A stretch of DNA of 64,000 nucleotides, from positions 994,501-1,058,500 of the forward strand of contig NZ_JACCCY010000002.1 in NCBI RefSeq assembly GCF_013409575.1, written 5' to 3'. Positions 53,653 through 62,631 of the stretch are shown in pieces. Made by a program: the position numbers and the translations under genes. Every line of letters begins with the position of its first letter. The first letter of the stretch is position 1. This stretch comes from Macellibacteroides fermentans. GTDB lineage: Bacteria > Bacteroidota > Bacteroidia > Bacteroidales > Tannerellaceae. Below the pieces are notes generated by a model. That model worked only from the letters and a program-made list of their open reading frames with translations, did no database searches and had not been told where the DNA came from.

Positions 53653-55008
53653 ATGAAGAAAAAACCTTTTTTGAACTTCTGGCAAATATGGAACCTTACC
53701 TTTGGTTTCCTCGGTATACAATTCGGATTTGCACTGCAAAACGCAAACTCAAGCAGAATTTTACAAACCTACGGAGCAGATGTGGAACATCTTTCGCTCT
53801 TCTGGCTGGCAGCACCGCTAACGGGGATGATCATCCAGCCCATCATAGGTCATTATTCGGATAAAACATGGTGCCGGTTGGGCCGCCGCCGTCCGTTCTT
53901 CCTTGTGGGAGCCATCCTTACCACCATCGCTCTGGTGCTGATGCCCAATGCGGACCTCTTCTTATCGCCCGGAACGGCCCATGCCATCTTGTCGCCGGTA
54001 TTGATCGGAGCCGGTATGCTTATGATTATGGATGCCTCCATCAATGTAACCATGGAACCATTCAGGGCCCTGGTGGGAGATATGTTGCCGGACGAACAGC
54101 ACACCAAGGGATTCTCCATCCAGACATTCCTTATCGGGGTGGGAGCCGTGGTAGGCTCGCTGTTACCCAGTATCATGAATAACTTTTTCGGACTGTCCAA
54201 CACCGCTGCTCCCGGCGAAGTGCCCGACAATGTGAAAGTAGCCTTCTACGTTGGGGCCGCCATCCTGTTCAGCAGTGTGATGTGGACCATCGTCAAGACC
54301 AAAGAATATTCGCCTGAGGAGCTAGCCGCTTTCTCCGAAAAGGAAACAACCTCCGAAGTAAAGAAAAAGAATGGTTTCCTCGAGATACTGCACGATATCA
54401 GGCATATGCCCAAGGTAATGGTGCAGCTCGGGATGTGTCAGTTCTTCTCCTGGTTTGCCCTCTTCTCGATGTGGGTTTATACCACACCTGCACTGGCGCA
54501 ACATGTGTACGGCGTAACTGACCCCGCATCTGCGCAGTATGCGGTGGCGGCCGATAAAGTGGGAGAGCTCTTCAGCGTATACAACTTTGTGGCCATGCTG
54601 TTTGCCCTGATGCTGATACCCATCGCCAAAGGAATCGGCCGGAAAGCAACCCATGCCGTATGCCTTCTGCTGGGAGGCGGGGGACTAATCACCATGTACC
54701 TGTTTACCAATCCGGACCTGATGTTCGCCTCCATGATAGGTATCGGTATAGCCTGGGCAAGTATCCTGGCCATGCCCTACGCCATCCTATCAGATAGTCT
54801 GCCTCCCGCTAAAATGGGAACTTATATGGGAATATTCAACTTCTTTATCACCATTCCCCAGATAGTAAACGGCGTAATCCACGGCTGGATAGTAAACCAC
54901 GTGTATAACGGTCAGCCAATCTACGCCCTTTTAACCGGCGGATGTTTCCTGATCCTTGCAGCCGTTTCGGTAACCCTGATCAAAGAAAAGTCCAAAGTAA
55001 AGGCTTGA
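53653..55008 (+). CDS. MFS sugar transporter, SLC45/MalT-like
   Basis: 451 residues with about 12 membrane segments. FLNFWQIWNLTFGFLGIQFGFALQNANSSR, IIGHYSDKTWCRLGRRRPFF and FSMWVYTTPALAQHVYG match the SLC45-like group of sugar/proton symporters, in which the GRRRPF loop is typical. Bacteroidota members near amylase loci are thought to import maltose or short maltodextrins. It completes the surface-to-cytosol path of this locus. Confidence 0.9.
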   Translation: MKKKPFLNFWQIWNLTFGFLGIQFGFALQNANSSRILQTYGADVEHLSLFWLAAPLTGMIIQPIIGHYSDKTWCRLGRRRPFFLVGAILTTIALVLMPNADLFLSPGTAHAILSPVLIGAGMLMIMDASINVTMEPFRALVGDMLPDEQHTKGFSIQTFLIGVGAVVGSLLPSIMNNFFGLSNTAAPGEVPDNVKVAFYVGAAILFSSVMWTIVKTKEYSPEELAAFSEKETTSEVKKKNGFLEILHDIRHMPKVMVQLGMCQFFSWFALFSMWVYTTPALAQHVYGVTDPASAQYAVAADKVGELFSVYNFVAMLFALMLIPIAKGIGRKATHAVCLLLGGGGLITMYLFTNPDLMFASMIGIGIAWASILAMPYAILSDSLPPAKMGTYMGIFNFFITIPQIVNGVIHGWIVNHVYNGQPIYALLTGGCFLILAAVSVTLIKEKSKVKA

Positions 55009-55042
55009 TTTATTATAGTTACACACTTAATTTTATACCATT

Positions 55043-55510
55043 ATGAAACTATTTAGTATGCAATTTGCAAAAGTTTTGCGCGTAGATACCATTGTATGCG
55101 CAGTGATGCTTGTGTTCTCCTTGAGCGGCTGTTCCCTTTTTGACGACTCCGACGGAAAGCTACAACAAATCGGACTCGAGGAAGAGGAGCTGCACCTGTC
55201 CGCTGCCGCAAACGTATCGCTTTTAAACACAAAAACAACAGGGTGGGGCATCGGGTTGGTGAAAGTCATCGACGACGACGAAACCACCTATCAGAATGGA
55301 TTCTATAGTAAGCAGGTTAACGAAAACACCTACTACGACTACTACGAAACCATGGCCGTAGAGTGGTTTGAAGTGAAAAAAGAAGACAACCGGCTGCAAA
55401 TAAAGCTTGATGAAAACACTACCGGCAAACAAAGACAATTAATCATCACCCTAAAAGGAGGCGTTGGCTACAAATCCACCGATCTGGTTGTGTATCAAAG
55501 TGCGGAATGA
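55043..55510 (+). CDS. Small lipoprotein, BACON-like
   Basis: 155 residues with lipobox LSGCS. The mature part contains beta-strand segments and WFEVKKEDNRLQIKLDENTTGKQRQ, which resembles the BACON domain ending (often carbohydrate- or mucin-associated in Bacteroidales). Only 34 bases follow the transporter stop before this start, but the content does not tell whether it belongs to the amylase locus. Confidence 0.6.
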   Translation: MKLFSMQFAKVLRVDTIVCAVMLVFSLSGCSLFDDSDGKLQQIGLEEEELHLSAAANVSLLNTKTTGWGIGLVKVIDDDETTYQNGFYSKQVNENTYYDYYETMAVEWFEVKKEDNRLQIKLDENTTGKQRQLIITLKGGVGYKSTDLVVYQSAE

Positions 55511-55652
55511 CGTAAATACTTCTCATGATAGAGAGCACATATTCATCCTTCATTACATTGGCTAAAAACAGGTCGAAGTTGTAAGGGTTGGCTTCGCTAT
55601 AGGTCTTGATCAACTCTTTAAATCGAGACCTTTTCTTCTTTAATTCGTTCAT
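55446..55652 (-). other. Possible small ORF or gene remnant
   Basis: From the ATG at 55652 it reads NELKKKRSRFKELIKTYSEANPYNFDLFLANVMK, protein-like for about 45 residues, then looks degraded as it overlaps the end of the convergent lipoprotein gene. It may be the start of a lost gene from the DUF4248 neighbourhood. Not recognised. Confidence 0.4.
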
Positions 55653-55754
55653 AATTTCAATTAGGTTATACGTTTGTAAAAGCATATTTTATAAGTTTAT
55701 TTTCAAAAAACGCACAAGGGTTCCCTGTCTTGAAATCAATTGATTTTAAGACTC

Positions 55755-55812
55755 AGATAAGTTTATTTGAGTGTTGAAATAAGCTTATTTTGAAGTGCAA
55801 ATAAGCTTATTT
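55755..55812. repeat. Three tandem palindromes at 22 bp spacing
   Basis: AAATAAGCTTATTT occurs perfectly at 55777-55790 and 55799-55812, and as AGATAAGTTTATTT at 55755-55768. Starts are exactly 22 bases apart, about two DNA turns. A fourth partial copy (ATAAGTTTATTT) lies at 55691-55702. The cluster sits between the small ORF and the DUF4248 gene. Confidence 0.85.
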
Positions 55813-55838
55813 AGGACAGAGTGGAAGCCTTGGTTTTT

Positions 55839-56057
55839 TCAGGGCTCTTCTAATACAGAAACGATGTGTTGCACCATTTTGGGGGTTAACCGTCTGTGCC
55901 CTTTTTCCCATCCTTCCTGTTGGAGGAGGTGGAGGAGTTTGGGGTTGGCGGTAATCCAGCGTTTAAGTTGTTTGGAGGCAGAGGCCATGTTTATATCCGG
56001 AGAGAACAGGGAAGATAGCTCCCCGAAACCATAACTTTTAATAGTGAACACTTTCAT
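55839..56057 (-). CDS. DUF4248 family protein
   Basis: 72 residues: VFTIKSYGFGELSSLFSPD, SASKQLKRWITANPKLLHLL, GWEKGHRRLTPKMVQHIV. This fits DUF4248, a small predicted helix-turn-helix family that in Bacteroidales usually lies beside an HU-like DNA-binding gene and polysaccharide or mobile loci. An HU-like remnant is divergently placed at 56288. Function unknown. Confidence 0.8.
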   Translation of the reverse strand: MKVFTIKSYGFGELSSLFSPDINMASASKQLKRWITANPKLLHLLQQEGWEKGHRRLTPKMVQHIVSVLEEP

Positions 56058-56180
56058 TTAAGGTTAAAAATTAAGTTTTAAATTATTATGCCATTATTAT
56101 CAAAGATACATCTATTTCCTGATATATGCAACTTTTAGGGGTGTAAATATCTATAATTAGGTATGCTGTAAAGCATATGC

Positions 56181-56210
56181 TAAGTGGACATAAGTGGACA
56201 CAAGTGGATT
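56181..56210. repeat. Triple 10-bp direct repeat upstream of the HU remnant
   Basis: TAAGTGGACA, TAAGTGGACA and CAAGTGGATT stand head to tail, one helical turn apart, in the divergent gap between DUF4248 and the HU-like remnant. A TATATTTG -7 box follows at 56229-56236. It looks like a set of phased binding sites. Confidence 0.8.
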
Positions 56211-56287
56211 TGAGATTTCGGGGGGTGGTATATTTGTACTGTTGATCAGCAAAGCATTTATTTATAAACAATTAAAACGATAAAACG

Positions 56288-56365
56288 ATGGCTTTACAAT
56301 TTACCGTTGTACGACGGAAGGATATGAGAACGAATGCAGCCCTTAATCTTTACCGATCAGGGTAA
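56288..56365 (+). pseudogene. Truncated HU-like DNA-binding gene
   Basis: 25 codons (MALQFTVVRRKDMRTNAAL...) then TAA. The start matches the opening strand of Bacteroidales HU-like proteins that accompany DUF4248. The frame runs straight into a terminator hairpin, so most of the gene has been lost, yet promoter and terminator remain. It is too short to encode a working HU. Confidence 0.6.
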
Positions 56366-56380
56366 ATGATTAAGGGCTGC
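56336..56380. terminator. Large hairpin overlapping the HU remnant
   Basis: GCAGCCCTTAATC (56336-56348) pairs with GATTAAGGGCTGC (56368-56380), continued by TTTACC/GGTAAA with one bulge. It can serve both the plus remnant and the convergent lipoprotein gene ending at 56400. Confidence 0.75.
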
Positions 56381-56399
56381 TATGTTTGAAAGTTGATAG

Positions 56400-56807
56400 T
56401 TATTTTATTTTATACAAATCTAAAGTTATAATTTTATTGATATCAGGACTTGCTTCATTTTGAACAAGGGTAAGGTGGTCATTGGTGTAGGTTTTAATTA
56501 CCCAGGGCGCACCTCCCAAATACAATGCATCGCTGTTAAATGTGATGTATTTTCCTTCAATAGAAAAGGTAATATTGATGGCATCGTAATTTTTCCAATT
56601 AACGATTCCTTTTTGGGTGTCAACAAATTGAATACCTATATCCTTGCTTTTTGAAGTCCACGATTCGCAGTATCCTGCGCCACTCCATGATGTTTGGTAA
56701 AGGGCTTGAGGCGTTAATTCTTTTGTGTCTTCATCTTTGTCACAACTAACAAAACATACTAAAATAAGGAATAGCAATTGTATCCCAATTAAATTCTTTG
56801 TTTTCAT
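56400..56807 (-). CDS. Small lipoprotein of unknown function
   Basis: About 135 residues from the ATG at 56807 (KTKNLIGIQLLFLILVCFVSCDKDED, a clear lipoprotein signal); the longer frame adds residues before the signal. The mature part has beta-strand character (TSWSGAGYCESW, INITFSIEGKYITFNSDAL) like small Bacteroidales lipocalin-type lipoproteins. Not recognised further. It lies 65 bases after the neighbouring lipoprotein gene on the same strand. Confidence 0.68.
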   Translation of the reverse strand: MKTKNLIGIQLLFLILVCFVSCDKDEDTKELTPQALYQTSWSGAGYCESWTSKSKDIGIQFVDTQKGIVNWKNYDAINITFSIEGKYITFNSDALYLGGAPWVIKTYTNDHLTLVQNEASPDINKIITLDLYKIK

Positions 56808-56871
56808 ATTTAAAATTATTTCATAATGATTTAATGTCCAGATAGACATTGTTATTTGTAGTTATAAGTAA

Positions 56872-57294
56872 TTAGTGCGTATAAAGAATGCCCGGTTTAA
56901 TAAAATCGGCTTTGCTGATTTTTCTCAAAAGCTTTGAATTATCTCCTGTTTTTACAACGATCGTAACAGAGTCATTCCAGTTTTGAAGAGTGGCTAGATT
57001 TGAAATATCGCACGATACCGATCCATAATCCGTTTTTATATTGGTCCAGTTTTCAGGAATATTGGGGTTGTAATAGAGTTGTAAAAGAAGTGTATCGGGA
57101 TTTTGCAGCGCCTGATCGTACGAAATCACTATACCACCTACATCTAAGTAACAGTAGTATCCGTTTATTGAATCGCCGGTAATCGTGGCAGTACTCATAA
57201 AAGCCCGGAAGTTATCGTCATTATCATGGTTACAGCTTGTAAGGGCAATCAAACTCATTGATAAAGTAAGGATCGACAAAAATCTTTTTTTCAT
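56872..57294 (-). CDS. NigD-like small lipoprotein
   Basis: About 140 residues from MKKRFLSILTLSMSL at 57294; three in-frame ATGs precede it. Lipobox LTSCN. The segments STATITGDSINGYYCYLDVGG and PDTLLLQLYYNPNIPENW are in the style of the NigD family found near bacteriocin and envelope genes, but no such partner is present. Probably in an operon with the next lipoprotein gene. Confidence 0.65.
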   Translation of the reverse strand: MKKRFLSILTLSMSLIALTSCNHDNDDNFRAFMSTATITGDSINGYYCYLDVGGIVISYDQALQNPDTLLLQLYYNPNIPENWTNIKTDYGSVSCDISNLATLQNWNDSVTIVVKTGDNSKLLRKISKADFIKPGILYTH

Positions 57295-57565
57295 AATCAT
57301 AATCACTAAATTTGAACAGATCGGGAATTGCTGATATGTTCAGATGTTGCTTACGAATAGTAAAGGTATAACTAATATTGAATGAAAAAAAGAATAATTA
57401 TAAGAAAAATATTGTTTGGGAGTGACATTCTTCTTCATTCAAGACCGGGTTATATGTATAAGTTACAGGTTTAGCAGCAGGTGTAAATTATGAATCTTCC
57501 TTTAATAATAGAAGGACTTAGACCAATAATTTGCTTATAGTTACAGGCGATTTTTCTTGTATGAA

Positions 57566-57847
57566 TTACTTCTTGCAGATTTTACCGTTTTGAAAGGTTT
57601 CGTTGTATTCGATGGTGTCGTTCCGGTCGTAGCGGATCCAGCTTCCGTCTTTGAGATCGTTTTTGAAGTGCCCTATTTCCCATAGTTGTCCGGTTGCCCG
57701 GTAAAATGTCCATTTACCCTGCAGCATGCCATTCTCGAAAGGTCCCTGGGCTTTAAGTTTGCCGTCTTTGTAATAGAAAGTAAGCTGGTTGTCTTTCAGC
57801 TCGTATATTTTCTGACCATTTACATAGGTGTCTTTTCCTAATTCCAT
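57566..57847 (-). CDS. MORN-repeat protein (YwqK-like)
   Basis: 93 residues made of MORN-like repeats: LTFYYKDGKLKAQGPFENGML, GKWTFYRATGQLWEIGHFKND, DGSWIRYDRNDTIEYNETFQNG. No signal peptide, so cytosolic. Such short proteins resemble YwqK antitoxins, but no toxin partner is beside it; the function is unknown. Confidence 0.75.
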   Translation of the reverse strand: MELGKDTYVNGQKIYELKDNQLTFYYKDGKLKAQGPFENGMLQGKWTFYRATGQLWEIGHFKNDLKDGSWIRYDRNDTIEYNETFQNGKICKK

Positions 57848-57932
57848 CGTTTGTTTATTTGATATATCCGGTTAAAATAAATAGTACTGCATAACCCGAA
57901 GATACGGAACCGCCGGGTTACACAGGTGCTGA

Positions 57933-58397
57933 TTAAGCTTGTTTCATAAAATCGAAGGCTCCTTTCCGCAAATTGATTCCGTATTCGAGCCATGCTTTGA
58001 GGCAGGCAAGGAAATTGGCCCACCCTTCGGTATTGCCAACCAGCCATTGTAGTCCGGCTTCGTTGTTTTCCATGGTACCTTCCGTTATGCGTACTACGGT
58101 AGAGGCATCGGGTGTTTCATCCAGGTGTATTTGTACGAACAAGGTTGTGCTGTTTTCGCCGTCCCAATAAAAGGAGATGTACTTGTCCGGGATTACGGTG
58201 CCAACTCGAATGGGTGCTTCGAAATCGAATTCGGGAAAGCACCAGGTTACCGTTACGCCCGTTTCCATACGTGCCGAACCTTTTGATATGAAGTAGTTCG
58301 ACATCTGGTCGGGGTCCGCAATGGCTTCAAAAACATCGTGCGCCGGCCTTCCTATTTGAAGTGCCGCCTTTACTTCCAGCAGATTATTAGTATCCAT
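57933..58397 (-). CDS. SRPBCC (AHSA1/START-like) domain protein
   Basis: 154 residues: LEVKAALQIGRPAHDVFEAIADPDQMSNYF (in the AHSA1 style), GVTVTWCFPEFDFEAPIRVG, ISFYWDGENSTTLFVQIHLDE and MENNEAGLQWLVGNTEGWANFLACLKAWLEYG. The fold binds hydrophobic ligands or co-chaperone partners. A minus-strand -7 box TATATTTG (plus 58438-58445) is about 40 bases upstream. Confidence 0.85.
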   Translation of the reverse strand: MDTNNLLEVKAALQIGRPAHDVFEAIADPDQMSNYFISKGSARMETGVTVTWCFPEFDFEAPIRVGTVIPDKYISFYWDGENSTTLFVQIHLDETPDASTVVRITEGTMENNEAGLQWLVGNTEGWANFLACLKAWLEYGINLRKGAFDFMKQA

Positions 58398-58521
58398 AGG
58401 GGTTGTATTTATTTATACTTCAATAAATCCTGATTCACAAATATAACCATATATTCGGATTCACAAAATAGCTACCCTCTCCCTTGATGAATAAGGTGTT
58501 TCTTTGTTTGGCGAAATATTG

Positions 58522-58529
58522 TATCTTTG
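58522..58529 (+). promoter_or_regulatory. -7 box of the GH43 gene
   Basis: TATCTTTG matches TAnnTTTG and lies 75 bases before the GH43 start. TTTG elements upstream are present but closer than the ideal spacing. Confidence 0.5.
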
Positions 58530-58603
58530 TGTGATTTCTATTTATGTTTAATTATTTAAGACCAATGGTTGGTTGAGGCCAGCTGTATTAAATTATGATT
58601 TGT

Positions 58604-60145
58604 ATGAAAAAACGTGTATTGTGGTTGTTGTGTTTAATAGTCTCATTTGTGAGTGCCGGGGCGCAGACGGCGGATACTTTTACCAATCCGGTGATTAAGG
58701 GTGACTTGGCTGATCCGTCGGTTATAAGGGTGGGGGATACCTATTATCTGACTGCCACCTCGTCTGAATGGGCTCCATTTTATCCTGTGTATAAGTCGGC
58801 CGACCTGGTTAACTGGTCGCAGGTGGGCCATGTGTTCGATACCTTGCCGGACTGGCTGGTCTCTTCATTCTGGGCGCCCGAATTGTATTTCCATAAAAAC
58901 AAATATTACGCTTACTATACGGCCCGCCGCAAATCGGACGGTGTTTCGCTGATTGGTGTGGCCACCAGCAAGGATCCTGCCAAAGGCTTCGAGGATAAGG
59001 GGGTGCTGATAGAGCATGGCAAGGAGGCTATCGATGCTTTTGTGTTTGAAGATGAAGGGGTGTTGTATATCTCGTGGAAGGCGTACGGCTTGGATAACCG
59101 CCCTATTGAGTTGCTGTGCAGCCGGCTATCGGACGACGGATTGAAGCTGGAGGGCGAGCCTTTTCTGCTTCTGCGCGACGACGATCGGATCGGTATGGAG
59201 GGGCAATGTATGTTTAAAAAGGATGGCTATTATTATATCTTGTATGCGGTTAAGGGGTGCTGCGGACCAAACAGCGATTATGCGGTGTATGCGGCACGTT
59301 CTAAATCAATCAAGGGGCCTTACGAGCTTTATCCGGCTAATCCTATCTTAGGCGGAGGAGGCGGTGTATTGTCGGCCGGACATGGTACGATGACTACCAC
59401 TCCGGACGGGCGTATGTTCTATATCTGTCACGCTTACTTCAAGGGGGCCGACTTCTACAATGGCCGCCAGCCCATACTGCAGGAGCTGAAGGTGAACGAG
59501 CAGGGATGGCCTTACTTTGTGTCGGGCAGTTTTGTGGCTGCGAAACAGCCGGTTCCTTTTGCCGGTACGGTGCAGCAGCCTGTACGGGGCTTTGAGGATT
59601 CATTCGACGGAAAGGTGCTGAAGCGGGAGTGGACCTGGAATTATCCGGTGTCTGACGTGAAGCCGGTGCTTAAGAAGGGTTCGCTGCTTCTGAAGGGGAT
59701 GCCCAAAAAGGGTAATGTGGATGTATCGGCTTTATGCCTTCGTCCGGTAGCGCCTGTCTATACGGTGGAGACCGAGGTGCTGAACCGTAACGGAAGTCTG
59801 AAGGGGGTTACCTTTTATGGCGACGACAAGAACCTGGTTGCCTGGGGTTGCCAGGGTGGCCAGTTGGTTCTGAAACAGCTGAAGGAGGGAGACGAGCGTG
59901 TGCTTGCTTCCGTGCCTGTGCCTGCGGGTAATGTGGGCGTCAAGATGGTGGTTACTGAGGGTTGCCGGGTGTCGTTTTTATGGCGCCATGCGGGCGGCAA
60001 GTGGAAGGCGCTGAATGGCTTCGACTCTGTTGATAATAGTTACCTGGTTAGATGGGACAGGGTGGCGCGTCCGGGACTTATCCACTGGGGTGCGGCAGCC
60101 GATTGGGCCGAGTTTGGTTTCTTTAAGATGGCTGTGCCTGAATAA
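58604..60145 (+). CDS. Glycoside hydrolase family 43 enzyme
   Basis: About 513 residues from MKKRVLWLLCLIVSFVSAGA, a good signal peptide. Five-bladed propeller of GH43: the catalytic base Asp in KGDLADPSVIRVGDTYYLT, FWAPELYFHKNKYYAYYTAR, the pKa-modulating Asp in AIDAFVFEDEG, and the acid Glu in GMEGQCMFKKDGYYY. A C-terminal beta-sandwich (GFEDSFDGKVLKREWTWNYP onwards) fits the DUF1349/GH43 C-terminal type. It probably acts on arabinose- or xylose-containing side chains in the periplasm. No susCD lies nearby. Confidence 0.9.
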   Translation: MKKRVLWLLCLIVSFVSAGAQTADTFTNPVIKGDLADPSVIRVGDTYYLTATSSEWAPFYPVYKSADLVNWSQVGHVFDTLPDWLVSSFWAPELYFHKNKYYAYYTARRKSDGVSLIGVATSKDPAKGFEDKGVLIEHGKEAIDAFVFEDEGVLYISWKAYGLDNRPIELLCSRLSDDGLKLEGEPFLLLRDDDRIGMEGQCMFKKDGYYYILYAVKGCCGPNSDYAVYAARSKSIKGPYELYPANPILGGGGGVLSAGHGTMTTTPDGRMFYICHAYFKGADFYNGRQPILQELKVNEQGWPYFVSGSFVAAKQPVPFAGTVQQPVRGFEDSFDGKVLKREWTWNYPVSDVKPVLKKGSLLLKGMPKKGNVDVSALCLRPVAPVYTVETEVLNRNGSLKGVTFYGDDKNLVAWGCQGGQLVLKQLKEGDERVLASVPVPAGNVGVKMVVTEGCRVSFLWRHAGGKWKALNGFDSVDNSYLVRWDRVARPGLIHWGAAADWAEFGFFKMAVPE

Positions 60146-60185
60146 TGGGGGAGTTTTTCGTACCTTTGCGGCTTAATTGGTGTAA

Positions 60186-60848
60186 ATGGATATGATAGAC
60201 AAACAATATAAGTATCTGTTGCTTGACCTGGATGGTACGATAACAGATTCCATGGAAGGGATAACCCGTTCGGTGCAGTATGCCCTGGGGCATTTTGGTA
60301 TCGATGTTACAGATTTAAATTCGCTGCGCCCGTTTATCGGTCCCCCGCTGAAGGATTCTTTCAGGGATTTTTACGGGTTTACCGATGAGAAGGCAGAGGC
60401 TGCCCTTAGTAAGTACAGGGAGTATTTCGCTACCAAAGGGCTCTTTGAGAACCGGGTGTACGAAGGGATGGATGCCTTTTTGGCTTCGCAGCTCAATAAA
60501 GAGCGGAAGCTGTATGTGGCTACTTCCAAGCCGGAGGTATTTGCCCGTCAGATTCTGGAGCACTTCAAGCTGGATGGGTATTTTACCTACATTGGGGGAA
60601 GTACCCTGGACGGGAGCCGTTCTTCCAAAACGGATGTGATCCGCTACGTGATGGATGTAAACGGACTGGACGATAACCAGGTGGTGGTTATGATTGGCGA
60701 CCGCAAGCACGACATGGTGGGTGCCGGTAATAACGGGATCGATGCCATTGGCGTGTTGTACGGGTATGGCGACGAGGAGGAGCTTCGATCGGCAGGTGCC
60801 AGCTACATTGCTGCATCTGTAGAAGATCTTGAGGCAATGCTTACTTAG
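60186..60848 (+). CDS. HAD-family phosphatase, phosphoglycolate-phosphatase-like
   Basis: 220 residues. HAD motif I LLDLDGTITDSMEGI, motif II YVATSKPEVFA, motif III/IV region GSRSSKTDVIRYV and MIGDRKHDMVGAGNNGIDAIGVLYGYG. Closest in layout to phosphoglycolate phosphatase or 5'-nucleotidase-type Gph enzymes. The substrate cannot be set from sequence. The gene may begin at the second ATG (60192). A terminator follows. Confidence 0.9.
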   Translation: MDMIDKQYKYLLLDLDGTITDSMEGITRSVQYALGHFGIDVTDLNSLRPFIGPPLKDSFRDFYGFTDEKAEAALSKYREYFATKGLFENRVYEGMDAFLASQLNKERKLYVATSKPEVFARQILEHFKLDGYFTYIGGSTLDGSRSSKTDVIRYVMDVNGLDDNQVVVMIGDRKHDMVGAGNNGIDAIGVLYGYGDEEELRSAGASYIAASVEDLEAMLT

Positions 60849-60871
60849 AACCGGAAGGTTTAGAGATAAAA

Positions 60872-60907
60872 AAATAAGGGTGAACCGCTGCTGGTTCACC
60901 CTTATTT
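60872..60907. terminator. Bidirectional terminator between HAD and catalase genes
   Basis: AAATAAGGGTGAACC (60872-60886) pairs perfectly with GGTTCACCCTTATTT (60893-60907), loop of six. Genes converge on it from both sides. Confidence 0.93.
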
Positions 60908-60920
60908 GCAATACATCCTT

Positions 60921-62402
60921 TTACTCGTCTTTCTGACGCTCCACTTCGGCCAGAACATCTTTAAGCTGGATGCCTGCCTTAGCTGCTATTCCCTTGCCGC
61001 AGTTTTCGTCGGCTTGATAGAAGCGGGCGATGGCTCTGATCTTTATAAAATCGGGAACACCTTCCATGGCGGCTGCCACGTTGCTGTGGATGCGCTCTTT
61101 CTCGTCGGCCGGAACCAGCCGATACAGGTTACCAGGTTGGGTATAGTAATCTTTGTCTTCGCGGTGGTTGTAATTGAAGGCGGCTCCTTCAAGGGCCAAT
61201 GCCGGTTCGTTGTACTGGCTGTTTTCAACCGGTCCGTCTAAGCTGTTGGGTTCGTAGTTTACGGTTCCTTTACCATTGTCGCCGGTGCGCATGGTGCCGT
61301 CGCGGTGGTAATTGTGGAACGGACAGCGGGGGGCGTTTACAGGCAGACTGCCGTGGTTGATACCCAGGCGGTATCTGGCGGCATCGCCGTAGGCAAACAG
61401 GCGGCCCTGCAGCATCTTGTCCGGCGAGTAGCCTATGCCCGGCACAACATTGGCCGGATTGAAGGCGGCCTGTTCTACGGTGGCAAAGTAATTCTCCGGA
61501 TTTTTATTCAGCTCCATGATGCCCACTTCGATAAGCGGGTAATCTTTCTGGCTCCATACCTTGGTAAGGTCGAAGGGGTTAAAGCCGCAGATGTGGGCTT
61601 CTGCCTCGGGCATAATCTGGATGCACATCCTCCATTTGGGGAAATTGCCGGCGGCAATGTTGTTGAACAGGTCGCGCTGCGAATATTCACGGTCGTCCGC
61701 CACAATACGGGCTGCCTCTTCGTTGGTGAAGTTGGCTATGCCCTGCATGGATTTGAAGTGGAATTTCACCCAGAAGCGTTTATTTACGTCGTTGATGAAG
61801 CTGAAGGTGTGACTGCCGAATCCGTGCATCTGGCGCAGGTTTTGCGGAATACCGCGGTCGCTCATCAGGATCATCACCTGGTGCAGGGATTCGGGAGACA
61901 GGCTCCAGAAGTCCCACGCGGCGGTATTGCTGCGAAGGTTGGTTTTGGGATCGCGCTTTTGGGTGTGGATGAAATCCGGAAATTTAAGTGGATCGCGCAG
62001 GAAGAACACAGGGGTGTTGTTGCCTACCAGGTCCCAGTTACCCTCTTCGGTATAGAATTTGATGGCAAAGCCACGTACATCACGCTCGGTATCTGCCGCT
62101 CCGCGTTCGCCTGCAACGGTAGAGAAGCGCAGGAACAGATCGGTTTTCTTTCCTATTTTAGAAAAAATAGCTGCTTTGGTGTACATGGTGATGTCGTGCG
62201 TGATGGTAAGGGTGCCAAAAGCTCCCGACCCTTTGGCATGTACCACTCTTTCGGGGATGCGTTCCCGGTTGAAGTGTGCCAGTTTCTCAATCATCCAGGC
62301 GTTTTGTAACAGAGCCGGGCCGTGCGGACCCGCGGTTTGGATATTCTGGTTGTCGCCAACCGGAGCACCGCTCTCAGTAGTTAGTTTCTTTTTTCCTTCC
62401 AT
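60921..62402 (-). CDS. katA: Haem catalase (clade 3, small subunit)
   Basis: 493 residues. Distal histidine in [29 protein letters not shown], asparagine in [17 protein letters not shown], and the proximal haem tyrosine in [14 protein letters not shown]. It breaks down hydrogen peroxide. A minus-strand -7 box TATATTTG (plus 62428-62435) is 25 bases before the start. Expected in a Bacteroidota anaerobe as oxidative stress defence; OxyR control is known in Bacteroides fragilis but no OxyR site can be claimed here. Confidence 0.96.
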   Translation of the reverse strand: MEGKKKLTTESGAPVGDNQNIQTAGPHGPALLQNAWMIEKLAHFNRERIPERVVHAKGSGAFGTLTITHDITMYTKAAIFSKIGKKTDLFLRFSTVAGERGAADTERDVRGFAIKFYTEEGNWDLVGNNTPVFFLRDPLKFPDFIHTQKRDPKTNLRSNTAAWDFWSLSPESLHQVMILMSDRGIPQNLRQMHGFGSHTFSFINDVNKRFWVKFHFKSMQGIANFTNEEAARIVADDREYSQRDLFNNIAAGNFPKWRMCIQIMPEAEAHICGFNPFDLTKVWSQKDYPLIEVGIMELNKNPENYFATVEQAAFNPANVVPGIGYSPDKMLQGRLFAYGDAARYRLGINHGSLPVNAPRCPFHNYHRDGTMRTGDNGKGTVNYEPNSLDGPVENSQYNEPALALEGAAFNYNHREDKDYYTQPGNLYRLVPADEKERIHSNVAAAMEGVPDFIKIRAIARFYQADENCGKGIAAKAGIQLKDVLAEVERQKDE

Positions 62403-62512
62403 ATTAGATTGGTATTACTGTTAGTGGCAAATATAACGAAAAGAGGGTGGATTAAAAACAAAATAACGTTAATATTTGCCTGAAATATTGCGTGTTAGCT
62501 TGTTGTAGAACA

Positions 62513-62520
62513 TACTTTTG
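62513..62520 (+). promoter_or_regulatory. -7 box of the GH15 gene
   Basis: TACTTTTG matches TAnnTTTG; a TTG element lies about 22 bases before it. The GH15 start is 112 bases downstream. Confidence 0.45.
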
Positions 62521-62631
62521 GAGGATGTAACCTCTTTGGGCGGAATATCTTTTAAACAATCTTAATTTTTTTGGCAGACTCTGTTTTTATCGTTAGATTC
62601 GTTTTTTTGAAAGTGACTAAATAAGACCTGT

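Noticed and set aside
57566-57847. MORN protein as the antitoxin of a toxin-antitoxin pair
   Set aside because: No toxin-like gene is adjacent on either side.
61305-62309. Long plus-strand reading frame of 334 residues opposite the catalase gene
   Set aside because: It lies wholly inside catalase, has no recognisable motifs and its composition is what the reverse complement of a conserved gene gives.
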